In this document: positions 33,629 through 41,664 of the stretch, one piece after another
Position numbering within the stretch: position 1 is the first letter of the stretch
How the letters are laid out: each line of letters begins with the position of its first letter
Assembly: GCA_017848795.1 (NCBI GenBank)
Contig: JAFIHG010000022.1
Location: 62,001-126,000 of the forward strand
DNA: 64,000 nucleotides
Reading direction: 5' to 3'
Origin: Candidatus Nanopelagicales bacterium
GTDB lineage: Bacteria; Actinomycetota; Actinomycetes; S36-B12; CAIYMF01
The notes under the pieces: generated by a model
Databases searched by the model: none
The model's input: only the letters and a program-made list of their open reading frames with translations
What the model was told of the DNA's origin: nothing
Program-made: the position numbers and the translations under genes

Positions 33629-34122
33629 GGCGCCCGTCCGAGCAGGGCGGCGTGCAGGGCGCGCACCTCGGCGGCCAGGTCGGGATCCGGCCCGGCGACC
33701 GGGACTCCCGGCGCGACGACGGTGATCGGCAACGCCGCGACCGGCCCGGCGGGTACGCCCCATTCGCGTCGCCACGCCGCCAGCTGCGCGCTGCTGGACG
33801 CGTAGACGATCCGGCCCAGCCCCACCCACGCGTGGGCCGCACTGCACATCGGGCAGTGCTCGCCGGAGGTGTACACCGTGCTGGCGGCACGCTCGGCGAG
33901 CGGCAGCTCGGCCGCCGCCCAGCGGGCGAGCGCGAACTCCGGATGGCGGGTGCGGTCACCACCGCTCACGCGGTTGCGATCGGAGTGCCGTACCTCGCCC
34001 GTGGCGTCCACCAGCAACGAGCCGAACGGCTCGTCCCCGGCGGCGAGCGCCTCACGCGCGAGGTCGACGCAGCGCCGCAGGTACTCCCGGTCCGCCGCTG
34101 TCAGGGTGCTCTGCGTGGCCAT
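33625..34122 (-). CDS. Cytidine/nucleoside deaminase family protein
   Basis: The 165-residue zinc deaminase has a catalytic HPE motif (H60, E62 in RHPEFAL) and the zinc cysteines in SGEHCPMCSAAHAW (C90, C93). The fold resembles guanine deaminase and tRNA-adenosine deaminase relatives (LVDATGEVRHSDRNRV, VYASSSAQL). The stand-alone, short form fits nucleoside or guanine deaminases in purine salvage; the exact base cannot be decided. It starts at ATG 34122. It is 45 bases downstream of the PAP2 gene on the same strand and may belong to that transcript. Confidence 0.87.
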   Translation of the reverse strand: MATQSTLTAADREYLRRCVDLAREALAAGDEPFGSLLVDATGEVRHSDRNRVSGGDRTRHPEFALARWAAAELPLAERAASTVYTSGEHCPMCSAAHAWVGLGRIVYASSSAQLAAWRREWGVPAGPVAALPITVVAPGVPVAGPDPDLAAEVRALHAALLGRAP

Positions 34123-34167
34123 CCGGCCAGCATGCCGGACCGACCCGCCGGCGGTGGCGCAGGCCGC

Positions 34168-34875
34168 TCACCGCGACTCCGGACCGCGCCCCGCACCGGA
34201 CGCCGACAGCACCGCCGCCATCACGGCGACCCACGCGGTGCCGTACAGCCAACCGCCGACCACGTCGGACGCCCAGTGCACGCCGAGCCAGACGCGCGTC
34301 CACCCGACCACCGCTGCGTAGGCCACCGCCACGACCCACAGGATCCGTACGGCGCGAGGGCCCTGGCGGCGGGCGCGCGGGGTCAAGGCCCACGCGCAGC
34401 AGAGCGCGAAGACGGTGGCGGTGGTGGTGTGGCCCGACGGGTACGACGGCCCACCAGCGGCACCGGCCCAGTCGAGGACCGGCGCGCGCAGCCGGTCCAC
34501 GCGGTGGTTCACGACGAGCCCGAGGAAGACGCCGAGCCCGGCGAGGCCGCTCAGCACGATCCCGGAGCGCAGCCGCCGCAGCGCGCTGCGCGGCGCCGCG
34601 GGCGCCCACATGCCGACCGCGAGCAGCACCGGAAGGGCCAGCCAGGTGCTGCCTCCCCAGGTCAGCACGTTCGCCACCGCGACGTCGGTCGCCGTACGGG
34701 TGGAGAGCACCCAGCTGTGCCAGCCCAGGTCGCCCAGCGGCACCTGCGGCCCGGCCAGCCAGACGGCCACGGTGAGCACGCCGAAGCCGAGCCCCGTCGC
34801 GCACGCGATCCACACGTAGCGGCGGACCTGCTTCCAGCCGCGAGCGTCGGGGCCACGTTCGGCGGGAGCGCTCAC
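34168..34875 (-). CDS. PAP2-family membrane phosphatase
   Basis: The 235-residue protein has about six membrane helices and the three phosphatase motifs: NHRVDRLRAP (variant of the first, KxxxxxxRP, with the Lys not obvious), PSYPSGHTTTA (catalytic His) and RVWLGVHWASDVVGG (nucleophilic His and Asp). It should dephosphorylate a lipid phosphate such as undecaprenyl pyrophosphate or phosphatidic acid at the outer membrane face. The ATG at 34875 overlaps the stop of the lipid kinase gene (ATGA), so the two are translationally coupled. Confidence 0.88.
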   Translation of the reverse strand: MSAPAERGPDARGWKQVRRYVWIACATGLGFGVLTVAVWLAGPQVPLGDLGWHSWVLSTRTATDVAVANVLTWGGSTWLALPVLLAVGMWAPAAPRSALRRLRSGIVLSGLAGLGVFLGLVVNHRVDRLRAPVLDWAGAAGGPSYPSGHTTTATVFALCCAWALTPRARRQGPRAVRILWVVAVAYAAVVGWTRVWLGVHWASDVVGGWLYGTAWVAVMAAVLSASGAGRGPESR

Positions 34876-35786
34876 GGCTCGCTCCGCGGGACGCAGACCA
34901 GCAGTGAGGATGCGGCGACGCGCAGCTCGAGCTCCCGCGTGGCGGGCCGTACGTCACCGTCGACCTCCGCCGCGACGGCGCGGTCGGTGCGGACCCGTAC
35001 CGTCGTCGCGGTCCACCGCTCGACGTGGGGGCGGCGCCGGTCGTACCTCACGACGACATGGGCGGCGAGGGCCGCCCAGTCCCGCCAGCGCGTCGGGCGC
35101 AGCACCGCAACGTCGAGCCGGCCGTCGGCGGGATCGGCTCCCGGGAGCAGCAACATGCCGCCGGTGAGGGTCCCGACGTTGGCGACGAGCACCCCGACGC
35201 CGCGACTGCGGACGCACCGCCCGCCGTCGAGCTCGAGCTCGACGCGCAGCACCGGCGCCCGCGCAGCCGCCCGCAGCCCGGAGACGGCGTACGCCAGCCA
35301 CCCGATGCGCCCCTTGAGGCCCTCCGGCGCCTCGCCGACCATGGCCGCGTCGATGCCGAGCCCGGCCATCACGGCGAACACCTCGTCCCCGCACACCCCG
35401 ACGTCGTACGCGCGCCGCTCGCCGTGCAGCGCGACATCGATGGCGGCGTCGAGGTCGGCGGGTATGCCGAGGTTGCGCGCCAACAGGTTTCCCGTCCCGG
35501 AAGGCAGGATTCCCAGCGCCACGTCGGTGCCGTGCAGGCCTTGCGCGCAGGCGCGTACCGTCCCGTCGCCGCCGGAGCAGAGCAGCAGGTCGATGCCCTC
35601 CGCGAGCAGCTCGCGGGTCTGGGAGAGCCCGACATCCTGCTCCGTCGTCTCCCGCCAGCCCGCGGGTGCTGCGCCGGCCGCCGCGAGAGCGGTCTGCACC
35701 TGCTCGCGCAGCGTGTCCGGCTCATCGACCTTGCCCGGGTTCACGACGACTCCCGCACGGAGGGGACGGGCCGGTTCGGCACTCAT
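34872..35786 (-). CDS. Diacylglycerol kinase-family lipid kinase
   Basis: The 304-residue protein has the DAGK catalytic fold: VVVNPGKVDEPDTL, the nucleotide-binding CSGGDGTVRACAQGL (72-76 GGDGT), and LPSGTGNLLARNLGIP (SGTGN 96-100), then DVGVCGDEVFAVMAGLGIDAAMV. It phosphorylates a lipid such as diacylglycerol with ATP at the membrane. ATG 35786 overlaps the stop of the upstream PAP2 gene (ATGA), and its own stop overlaps the start of the next PAP2. A kinase lying between two phosphatases acting on the reverse reaction suggests a lipid-phosphate cycling operon (inference). Confidence 0.92.
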   Translation of the reverse strand: MSAEPARPLRAGVVVNPGKVDEPDTLREQVQTALAAAGAAPAGWRETTEQDVGLSQTRELLAEGIDLLLCSGGDGTVRACAQGLHGTDVALGILPSGTGNLLARNLGIPADLDAAIDVALHGERRAYDVGVCGDEVFAVMAGLGIDAAMVGEAPEGLKGRIGWLAYAVSGLRAAARAPVLRVELELDGGRCVRSRGVGVLVANVGTLTGGMLLLPGADPADGRLDVAVLRPTRWRDWAALAAHVVVRYDRRRPHVERWTATTVRVRTDRAVAAEVDGDVRPATRELELRVAASSLLVCVPRSEP

Positions 35787-36508
35787 GCCGCTGCCGCTTC
35801 CGAGGTGTCCGGGCGTGGTTGCTGCCCGGACGTCCCTTGCACTTCGCGCTGCGCCGCGGGCAGCAGCGTCGTCAGCACGATCAGCAGCCAGAGCCCGCCG
35901 CCGATCGCACCGAACAGCACGTCGCTCGGATAGTGCATGCCCCGGTAGAGCCGCGATACGGCCACCACCACGGGGACCAGGACACAGCCGACGACGAGGC
36001 ACTGCGCCAGCCAGGCCCGACGCAGGTTGCGGGCCAGCACGACCGCGATGCACCCGTACAACGCCACAGCCGCGGCCGTGTGGCCGGAGGGGAAGCTGGA
36101 GGTCGGGGGAGCGGCGTCCAGCTGCGGGACGTCGGGTCGTTCCCGGCGTACGGCGAAGGTGACGACGAGGAAGACGAGCAGCTCACCGGTGATCGCCGCG
36201 AAGAGAGTCACCGACTCGCGCCACCTGCCCAGCCAGACCCGGAACGCCAGGGCCAGTACGACGAGCAGCCCGATGCAGGTCACCGTCTCGGACAGATAGC
36301 TGCCGACGTGGGTCACGGAGTCGAGAGCGGGGGTCCGGTTCGCGTACAGCCAGTGCATGAACCCGTTCTCCCACCGGCCCAGGAAGGCCGGTGAGAGGAC
36401 CAGCACGATGAGCCATCCCACGGCGCTGAGCCCGATCGCCAGGGCGGCTCCGCCGCCGCCGAGCCGTACGGCGACCGCGCGAGCATCCCGGCTGCGCGCC
36501 GCGCTCAC
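35783..36508 (-). CDS. PAP2-family membrane phosphatase
   Basis: The 241-residue protein starts at GTG 36508, which overlaps the DUF1206 stop (GTGA). Six hydrophobic helices are visible, the first LAIGLSAVGWLIVLVLS. Motifs: AVRRERPDVPQL, SSFPSGHTAAAVAL (His143) and VSRLYRGMHYPSDVLFG (Arg186, His192, Asp196). All three classical phosphatase motifs are intact, unlike the paralogue two genes downstream. It is the second gene of the four-gene coupled operon. Confidence 0.9.
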   Translation of the reverse strand: MSAARSRDARAVAVRLGGGGAALAIGLSAVGWLIVLVLSPAFLGRWENGFMHWLYANRTPALDSVTHVGSYLSETVTCIGLLVVLALAFRVWLGRWRESVTLFAAITGELLVFLVVTFAVRRERPDVPQLDAAPPTSSFPSGHTAAAVALYGCIAVVLARNLRRAWLAQCLVVGCVLVPVVVAVSRLYRGMHYPSDVLFGAIGGGLWLLIVLTTLLPAAQREVQGTSGQQPRPDTSEAAAA

Positions 36509-37326
36509 GGGTGCCCGTCGGGGACACGGCGCCAGCACGCTTCTGCCACGCCGTACACGCCGAAGACGACGAGGCCGAGCCCGAGGGCGACGACGAGCAA
36601 CGGTCCGTACGGCGCGGCAAGAAGCGTGTCGAACGCCTCGTCGATCCCGCCGGCCCGGTCCGGTTCGGCGCGCCAGGCAGCCACGATCACCAGGACGCCG
36701 ACAGTCACGAAAACCAGCCCGCGCGCCACGGTGCCGGTGCGGCCGAGCACCACCAGCAGCCCACGCCGGCCGCGCGGCAGTGCGCCGAAGTAGCGCAAGA
36801 ACTTCTTGGCCCAGCCCTCGCGGATCATCGCCGCTCCGACAACGACGACGACCGCACCGACGAGCGCGACCGCCAAGCGCCCACCCGGGTGCGACATCGC
36901 CTCGGCCGCCAGGTGGCGCTGCGTGCCGGACTGCGAGCCGCGGCCGCCGAGCAGGACCGTGGTCGTCGTGACCGCAAGGACCACGTACGCCAGGCCGCGG
37001 CACAGCGACTTGATGCGTGGGCCGGCGCCGTCGCCCTCGCCGGTGGTGCCGAAGGCAGCCTCGGACAGCCGCCAGAGCGCGTACGCGGCGAACCCCAGCG
37101 CGAGCAGCCCCACCAGCCAACCGCCGAAGGGCAGGTGGATGGTCCGGGTGACCGCGCCACGCTGGTCGACCTCCGCACGCCCGCCCAGCCCGACGTCGAT
37201 GGCCAGCGCGCCCATCACGAGGTAGACGGCGGCGCGCGCCGCGAGCCCGGTCCGGGCGGCCCAGCCCATGGGCCGGCTCGTCGCGGCGTCCTGGATCCCG
37301 TCGACCGTGTTCGACGTCGAGGCCAT
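36505..37326 (-). CDS. DUF1206 integral membrane protein
   Basis: The 273-residue protein has six predicted membrane helices in three pairs, the DUF1206 repeat: AARTGLAARAAVYLVMGALAI, GFAAYALWRLSEAAFG, GLAYVVLAVTTTTVLL, VGAVVVVVGAAMIREG, ARGLVFVTVGVLVIVAA and VVALGLGLVVFGVYGVAEA. Each pair contains a conserved Arg near a helix start and a YALWR- or GVYG-type helix end. The function is unknown; it is found in actinobacteria and cyanobacteria. ATG 37326 was chosen because upstream residues come from the att region; CAGAAT lies six bases before the ATG as a possible leaderless promoter. It heads the lipid phosphatase/kinase operon. Confidence 0.85.
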   Translation of the reverse strand: MASTSNTVDGIQDAATSRPMGWAARTGLAARAAVYLVMGALAIDVGLGGRAEVDQRGAVTRTIHLPFGGWLVGLLALGFAAYALWRLSEAAFGTTGEGDGAGPRIKSLCRGLAYVVLAVTTTTVLLGGRGSQSGTQRHLAAEAMSHPGGRLAVALVGAVVVVVGAAMIREGWAKKFLRYFGALPRGRRGLLVVLGRTGTVARGLVFVTVGVLVIVAAWRAEPDRAGGIDEAFDTLLAAPYGPLLVVALGLGLVVFGVYGVAEACWRRVPDGHP

Positions 37327-37401
37327 GGCGGGATTCTGCGGGATCTTGATCGATCCGGCATCCGAAGCGGGCAACGCACGAGCGGACGACCCGAACGGGT
37401 C

Positions 37402-37430
37402 CGGTGGGCGATACAGGATTTGAACCTGTG
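37402..37430. other. attL: 29-bp core copy of the tRNA-Val 3' end
   Basis: The sequence from CGGTGGGCGATACAGG to TTTGAACCTGTG is identical to 45711-45739. Here it is only a tRNA fragment (acceptor and T-arm 3' half) without the rest of a tRNA, which marks it as the element-borne side of the junction. The bases outside differ at both edges. Confidence 0.93.
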
Positions 37431-37520
37431 GGAGGCATACCCTCTGATCTGCGCGGATGCGCTCTGACCTGCGGTGACGTGGGAAGCGACCGGCAGTAGG
37501 CGGCAGCGTGTACCGTTTGA

Positions 37521-37602
37521 CGAGTGCACGCGAGGGCACGCGGAAGGGGTCACTGATGCCGAGCCAGTATCAGCAGCGGTCGAGGGCACGCGAGGGCACG
37601 CG
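37521..37602. promoter_or_regulatory. Two pairs of 10-bp tandem repeats, candidate integrase arm sites
   Basis: CGAGTGCACG followed directly by CGAGGGCACG lies at 37521-37540, and CGAGGGCACG twice in tandem at 37581-37600, each followed by CG. The centres of the two pairs are 60 bp apart. The same motif in the two versions recurs at 45644-45666 near the opposite end. Placement 90-170 bp from attL and within the integrase gene start is as expected of arm-type binding sites. Confidence 0.6.
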
Positions 37603-38728
37603 CTCACGGAAGGCGCCGCGTACCTGGGGCAAGCTGCGGAAGCTGCCCAGCGGGCGTTACCAGGCGTCGTACGTCGGCCCGGACAACGCTCGGCACGTCG
37701 CGCCGTACACGTTCGACACCGTGGCTGCTGCCGATGCCTGGCTCGCTGCTCGGCGTACGGAGATCTCGGGCGGGAGCTGGGTCCGGCCCGCTGTGGCCGA
37801 GCGGCCCGCGCCCGAGCTCGTCACGTTCGGCCAGTACGCCGACGACTGGCTCACCGGGCGCACCCTCAAGCCGCGTACCCGCGCGGAGTACCGGACGATG
37901 CTCGACCGGCTGATCCTGCCGCGCTTCGAGCGGGTCCCGCTGGTCGACATCGACCCGACCGTGGTCCGGTCCTGGCACTCCAAGATGGGCGACCAGGCCC
38001 CGACCCAGCGAGCGCACGCGTACTCGCTGCTACGGACCATCCTGTCGACGGCGGTCGACGACGAGCTGATCCCGGCCAACCCGTGCCGGATCCGCGGGGC
38101 CGGTGGGACGAAGCGCGCACGCAAGATCGAGCCCGCGACGCTCGACCAGCTCGCGACCATCGCCGAGTCGGTCCCAACGCGGTACAAGCTGCTCGTGCTG
38201 CTCGCCGGGTGGTGCGCGCTCCGATTCGGTGAGCTCGCCGAGTTGCGGCGTCAGGACGTCGAGGTGGAGCGCGGCATCTTGCGGGTGCGACGCGCCGTCG
38301 CACGCACGGCTGACGGTGCGGTCATCGTCGGCACGCCGAAGTCGGATGCGGGAGTCCGCGACGTGACGATTCCGCCGCACCTCATGCCAGCGGTCGTCGC
38401 GCACCTGGGGCAGCACGTACGGCGGGAGCAGGACGCGTTGCTGTTCCCAGCCGCGGGCGATCCGAACGCGCACATGGCACCAGCGACGCTGTACCGGGTG
38501 TTCTACCCGGCTCGGGAGGCCGCAGGTCGGCCGGATCTGCGCTTCCACGACCTGCGGCACACCGGCGCGGTGCTCGCTGCTGCGACCGGTGCCACGCTCG
38601 CCGATCTGATGGCCCGACTCGGGCACTCGACCCCGGGCGCAGCGATGCGCTACCAGCACGCGAGCGCGGACCGGGACCGGGTGATCGCCGAGGCGCTGTC
38701 AAAGCTCGCCGAGGCGTCCGCGCCGTAG
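37556..38728 (+). CDS. int: Tyrosine-type site-specific integrase
   Basis: The 390-residue tyrosine recombinase has an N-terminal arm-binding region (residues 25-75, WGKLRKLPSGRYQASYVG), a SAM-like core-binding domain (about 88-170, FGQYADDWLTGRTLKPRTR) and a catalytic domain. The catalytic residues are R223 (ALRFGELAEL), K262 (GTPKSDAG), H331 and R334 (FHDLRHTG), H357 (LGHSTPG) and Y366 (MRYQHA). ATG 37556 follows AAGGGG at eight bases; an upstream in-frame start would lie inside the repeat. It drives integration and excision at tRNA-Val with the excisionase-like protein at 44685. It converges on the leftward gene block. Confidence 0.96.
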   Translation: MPSQYQQRSRAREGTRSRKAPRTWGKLRKLPSGRYQASYVGPDNARHVAPYTFDTVAAADAWLAARRTEISGGSWVRPAVAERPAPELVTFGQYADDWLTGRTLKPRTRAEYRTMLDRLILPRFERVPLVDIDPTVVRSWHSKMGDQAPTQRAHAYSLLRTILSTAVDDELIPANPCRIRGAGGTKRARKIEPATLDQLATIAESVPTRYKLLVLLAGWCALRFGELAELRRQDVEVERGILRVRRAVARTADGAVIVGTPKSDAGVRDVTIPPHLMPAVVAHLGQHVRREQDALLFPAAGDPNAHMAPATLYRVFYPAREAAGRPDLRFHDLRHTGAVLAAATGATLADLMARLGHSTPGAAMRYQHASADRDRVIAEALSKLAEASAP

Positions 38729-38748
38729 CCGCGGCGAGCCGTTCGCTG

Positions 38749-38970
38749 TCAGACGCCGGCCGCGGCGGCCAGCCGCAGCGCCTCCGCCTCGCTGTCGGTC
38801 AGCGGCCGGGTGAGCGCGCGTAGCGCGGCGAGCAGCTCGACAACTTCGTGGTGGGCGTGCTCGCAGCCGAGGCCGCGGTCGACGGACTGGCCCCAGTGCT
38901 TGAGGTGGCGGCGGGCGAGCAGGACGTCTACGGCGTCGAACTGCTCGTCGAGCGGGACGCGTCGCTTCAC
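38749..38970 (-). CDS. Small hypothetical protein of the element, 73 aa
   Basis: I do not recognise it. The GTG at 38970 (VKRRVPLDEQFDAVDVLLARR) overlaps the small terminase stop as GTGA, so it is translated with that gene. It is charged and helical, with one notable cluster, LGCEHAHHEVVELLAAL, in which a Cys and three His could bind a metal. No membrane segment is present. It is the last gene of the leftward block and converges on the integrase with 20 bases between. Confidence 0.65.
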   Translation of the reverse strand: MKRRVPLDEQFDAVDVLLARRHLKHWGQSVDRGLGCEHAHHEVVELLAALRALTRPLTDSEAEALRLAAAAGV

Positions 38971-39299
38971 TGGTAGACCCCTCTGGCTCCGGTACGGCGC
39001 TGCGGTCGGCGGTCGTCGGCGTCGGGTACGCGCAGCGCGCCGAGCAGGCGGGCGAGGGTGATGCGCTGTTGCCGGAGCTCGACCAGGACCGGGCTCGGCT
39101 TGCTGGCGCCGGTGGCGGGGTCGGGCACGGTCGGCCCCTCGGTCGTGAGCACGGCCTGCAGCTGGTCCAGGGTGTCGGTCAGGCGGGCGGCCTGCAGCAG
39201 TTGTGCGCGCTCGTGCTCGCTGAGGTCGAAGTCCTCGACCACGCTGCGCCAGAGCGCGGCGCCGCTGGCCTTGAGGCCGGCGGGGACCTTCACCTTCAT
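38967..39299 (-). CDS. Phage terminase small subunit (P27 family)
   Basis: The 110-residue protein has the P27 pattern: VPAGLKASGAALWRSVVEDF, LSEHERAQLLQAARLTDTLDQLQAVL, GPTVPDPATGASKPSPVLVELRQQR and a leucine-rich end LARLLGALRV. Small terminases bind packaging sites and recruit the large subunit that cuts DNA. ATG 39299 is preferred to the TTG at 39305 because GGAG precedes it at eight bases. No large terminase follows, which is unusual, so packaging would need a helper phage's enzyme (inference). Confidence 0.85.
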   Translation of the reverse strand: MKVKVPAGLKASGAALWRSVVEDFDLSEHERAQLLQAARLTDTLDQLQAVLTTEGPTVPDPATGASKPSPVLVELRQQRITLARLLGALRVPDADDRRPQRRTGARGVYQ

Positions 39300-39450
39300 G
39301 ATCAAGACTCCGATCGTTTCAGGTCGGGCCGGGGATTTTGTGGAGGGAGCCGGGGTCGCCGTGGTGCCCGCTCTTAGAAAACTGGGTGGTGGGGCCGGGG
39401 GCGCAGGTCGCGTCAGCGAGGCGAAAGGAAGGCCTCTCGGCGCCTTGGCT

Positions 39451-39489
39451 CCCGCCGGCCCCCGCTCATCCGTAGATGGGGCCGGCGGG
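39451..39489 (-). terminator. Strong GC hairpin after the capsid gene
   Basis: Arms CCCGCCGGCCCC (39451-39462) and GGGGCCGGCGGG (39478-39489) are fully complementary around a 15-base loop, 29 bases past the capsid stop. This 212-bp gap is the largest break before the small terminase and probably terminates or attenuates transcription between them. No T-run follows. Confidence 0.55.
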
Positions 39490-39517
39490 TGGCTTTGACG
39501 CCCCCGGACCAGGCTCG

Positions 39518-40942
39518 CTAGAGCGCCGGCACGATGAGCCCGGTGCCGGAGATGACCGAGACGGCTGAGGGTTGGCGCACCGCGAGCGCGGAGTAGCCGT
39601 AGACCACCAGGCGGCTGGTCAGGGTGCTCGACCCCGGCCCGTCGAAGCGCAGCTGCACGGGGCCGGCGGCGTCCTCGAGTAGCAGCACGTCGCGGAAGTC
39701 AGCCACGACGATTCGGGTCTCGTTGGTGCCGCTGCCCAGGTTGGTGGGCATGTTGCCGTCGAGGACGACCGGGACGCCGAGCAGCGTGCGCCCGGTGGCG
39801 CCGTACTCGTTGGTACCCGACAGGCCGACGCTATTGACCGCGGCTCCGTCGCCGGCCCCGATCAGCGGCCGGCCGGTGCTGTCCTTCTCGCTGAGCATCC
39901 ACGCCCACACGCTCGGGTGCATGATGATCGCGGTCGGCCCGGTGTATCGGGTCGAGACGACCCGCCCGAGCGCGTCGGCGAGCTTGGGCCACAGCTTCGG
40001 CACGGTCGGGCTCGCGTCGGTGTAGGTGACCAGGTTGATGCTCGACACGTTCAGGACGCCGGTGTGCTGCCCACTGGACCCGGAGCCGTTGAGCACCTGC
40101 AGGTCCAACGCTGCGGAGTACGCGCCGGCGAGGTCGGCGAGCAGCACCTGCTCGACGAGCTCTCCACGCTCCAGGCTCTGCCGGGACGCGTCGACGTAGC
40201 CGCCCACGGTCACCACCGGGACGGTCAGGTCGGTGTCGTCGGGATCGTTGTTCGATACCGCGCTGTTCTCGCTTGCCTGCACTCCCGCGCTGCTGCCGGT
40301 CGTGACTCGCGGGATGTGGACCTGCATGCCCCGCTCGGGCAATGGCACGTGGGTGCACTGGTTCGCGGTCGGTCGCCCGGCGCGCAGATACTCGGCGAAC
40401 AGGTTCACCAGGTACTGCGGCGGGACGAACCCGGCCACTCCGCCGGTGGATACCGCGCGCTCATACATCGCCGGCGCCTCGGCGCGGACCTCCTCGCCGT
40501 GCTGGTTCAGCCGCGCGAGTGCGGCAGGGTCGGACTTGACCTGCGCCCGGTACAAGTCGAGCAGGAAGCTCGGCCCGTCGCCGGCGCGTTCAGCCTGTGC
40601 GGAGTAAGTGCGCGGGCTGGTTACCGAGACGGTGGAGCGCGCACCGGGGGTGTGGGAACGCTCGGCGGCGACCGGACGGAACTCGCGGGCGAGCGCAGCC
40701 GCGGCCTCGTCGCGAGCTCTCTCGGCGTGCAGCTCGTCGAGGCGGTCCTGCTGCGCGCGGACCGTCGCGTTGGCGCGCTCCAGCGCCCGCACAGCCTCGT
40801 CCACGTCGCTCTGGCTCACGTTCTCGCCGCGGTCGAGCCGGGCGCGCAGCGAGCTCGCGCGACGGTTGGCGCCCGCGGCGAGGCCGCGGGCCTCGTCACG
40901 GTCGCGGGCTGCCTCGTCGATCAGGTCATCGATAGTCGTCAT
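39518..40942 (-). CDS. Phage major capsid protein (HK97 fold)
   Basis: The 474-residue protein has an N-terminal coiled-coil delta-like domain (residues 1-90, LIDEAARDRDEARGLAAGANRR, ALERANATVRAQQDRLDEL) and an HK97-type body from about residue 120. It contains GGVAGFVPPQYLVNLFAEYL, TVGGYVDASRQSLERGELVEQVLLADLAGAYSAALDLQVLNGSG and TAIIMHPSVWAWMLSEKD, all typical of these capsids, then GRTLLGVPVVLDGNMPTNLG and RIVVADFRDVLLLEDAAG. ATG 40942 follows GGAGGGTGAGCA. No prohead protease gene is next to it, so the coiled-coil region would act as built-in scaffold or be cut by a helper protease. Family length fits. Confidence 0.92.
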   Translation of the reverse strand: MTTIDDLIDEAARDRDEARGLAAGANRRASSLRARLDRGENVSQSDVDEAVRALERANATVRAQQDRLDELHAERARDEAAAALAREFRPVAAERSHTPGARSTVSVTSPRTYSAQAERAGDGPSFLLDLYRAQVKSDPAALARLNQHGEEVRAEAPAMYERAVSTGGVAGFVPPQYLVNLFAEYLRAGRPTANQCTHVPLPERGMQVHIPRVTTGSSAGVQASENSAVSNNDPDDTDLTVPVVTVGGYVDASRQSLERGELVEQVLLADLAGAYSAALDLQVLNGSGSSGQHTGVLNVSSINLVTYTDASPTVPKLWPKLADALGRVVSTRYTGPTAIIMHPSVWAWMLSEKDSTGRPLIGAGDGAAVNSVGLSGTNEYGATGRTLLGVPVVLDGNMPTNLGSGTNETRIVVADFRDVLLLEDAAGPVQLRFDGPGSSTLTSRLVVYGYSALAVRQPSAVSVISGTGLIVPAL

Positions 40943-41161
40943 TGCTCACCCTCCAAGGGTGTGAGATTGGAATGGTCCGGCGGCGCGTGGCGCACAGGCT
41001 GTGCGCGAGGCGGCTCGGCAGGGACCAGCGGAACGAACAGACAGAGCCCGGCGGCGGGTCCTGCGCTCTGGCCGGTGCGGGTCAAGCGAGCGATGCTCGG
41101 AGAGCCGCGGCGGCGGGCGCCCGGAGGGCCAACCTGAAACTCCGCACTCAGCATAGCGGAA

Positions 41162-41449
41162 TCACCCCGTCCACCGATCGAACGCGATGCCGTGCGTGAA
41201 GCACCACGCCCAGTCGTCGAGTCCGGATTCCTGCTCACGCCGCCGCTGCGCGTCGAACTGGTCGAGCAGCGCGCGCAACGGTGCGAGCACCTGCGCATAC
41301 CCGGCGGACAGTTCCTCCGGACTCGCCCATTCATAGCGAGCCGCCCACGCCTCGGCGTCGTCCGACCGTTCCGGCAGCTCGCCCTCGTCGAATCGCCGGC
41401 GCAGCAGCCGAGCGACCTGCTCTACTGCCGCCGGTCGCAGCTCACTCAT
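41162..41449 (-). CDS. Hypothetical protein of the element, 95 aa
   Basis: The ATG at 41449 (MSELRPAAVEQVARLLRRRFDEGELP) overlaps the preceding 72-aa frame as ATGA and has AGAGGA upstream. It is acidic and helical, rich in Trp, Glu and Ala (DAEAWAARYEWASPEELSAGY, LDDWAWCFTHGIAFDRW). No domain is recognised. It lies just before the capsid gene, with a 219-bp gap in which I see no gene; a regulatory or capsid-assembly role is possible but unsupported. Confidence 0.65.
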   Translation of the reverse strand: MSELRPAAVEQVARLLRRRFDEGELPERSDDAEAWAARYEWASPEELSAGYAQVLAPLRALLDQFDAQRRREQESGLDDWAWCFTHGIAFDRWTG

Positions 41450-41664
41450 CGGGATGTCCTCTCTTGGTGGTGTGAGAAGTTGTCGGGCACCGACATCTCG
41501 CTATCAGCGCGATCTCGCTTGGAGCCGCTCCCCGTGGTGGGCAAGCAGTTCACGCTGTCAGCACGAGGATGTTCCATTGGACCGCTTGCTGACACCGGGA
41601 ACTCCGATGACCGCACGGTCCGCAGTGCTTCCTGGCGCGCGCATCTGCGGTCGGCGTCGGTCAT
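41446..41664 (-). CDS. Small hypothetical protein of the element, 72 aa
   Basis: This frame is supported by its borders: ATG 41664 overlaps the WhiB-like stop as ATGA, and its own stop overlaps the next ATG as ATGA. The product (MTDADRRCARQEALRTVRSS) is hydrophilic, rich in Ser, Arg and Glu, with Cys residues at 8 and about 40. No fold is recognised. Its codon use is less biased than that of its neighbours, so it may be little constrained or a recent gene. Confidence 0.5.
   Translation of the reverse strand: MTDADRRCARQEALRTVRSSEFPVSASGPMEHPRADSVNCLPTTGSGSKRDRADSEMSVPDNFSHHQERTSR

Noticed and set aside
37402-37480. Second tRNA gene next to the integrase
   Set aside because: Only the last 26 bases of tRNA-Val plus three flanking bases are present; no D-arm or anticodon arm follows. 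It is the attL core.
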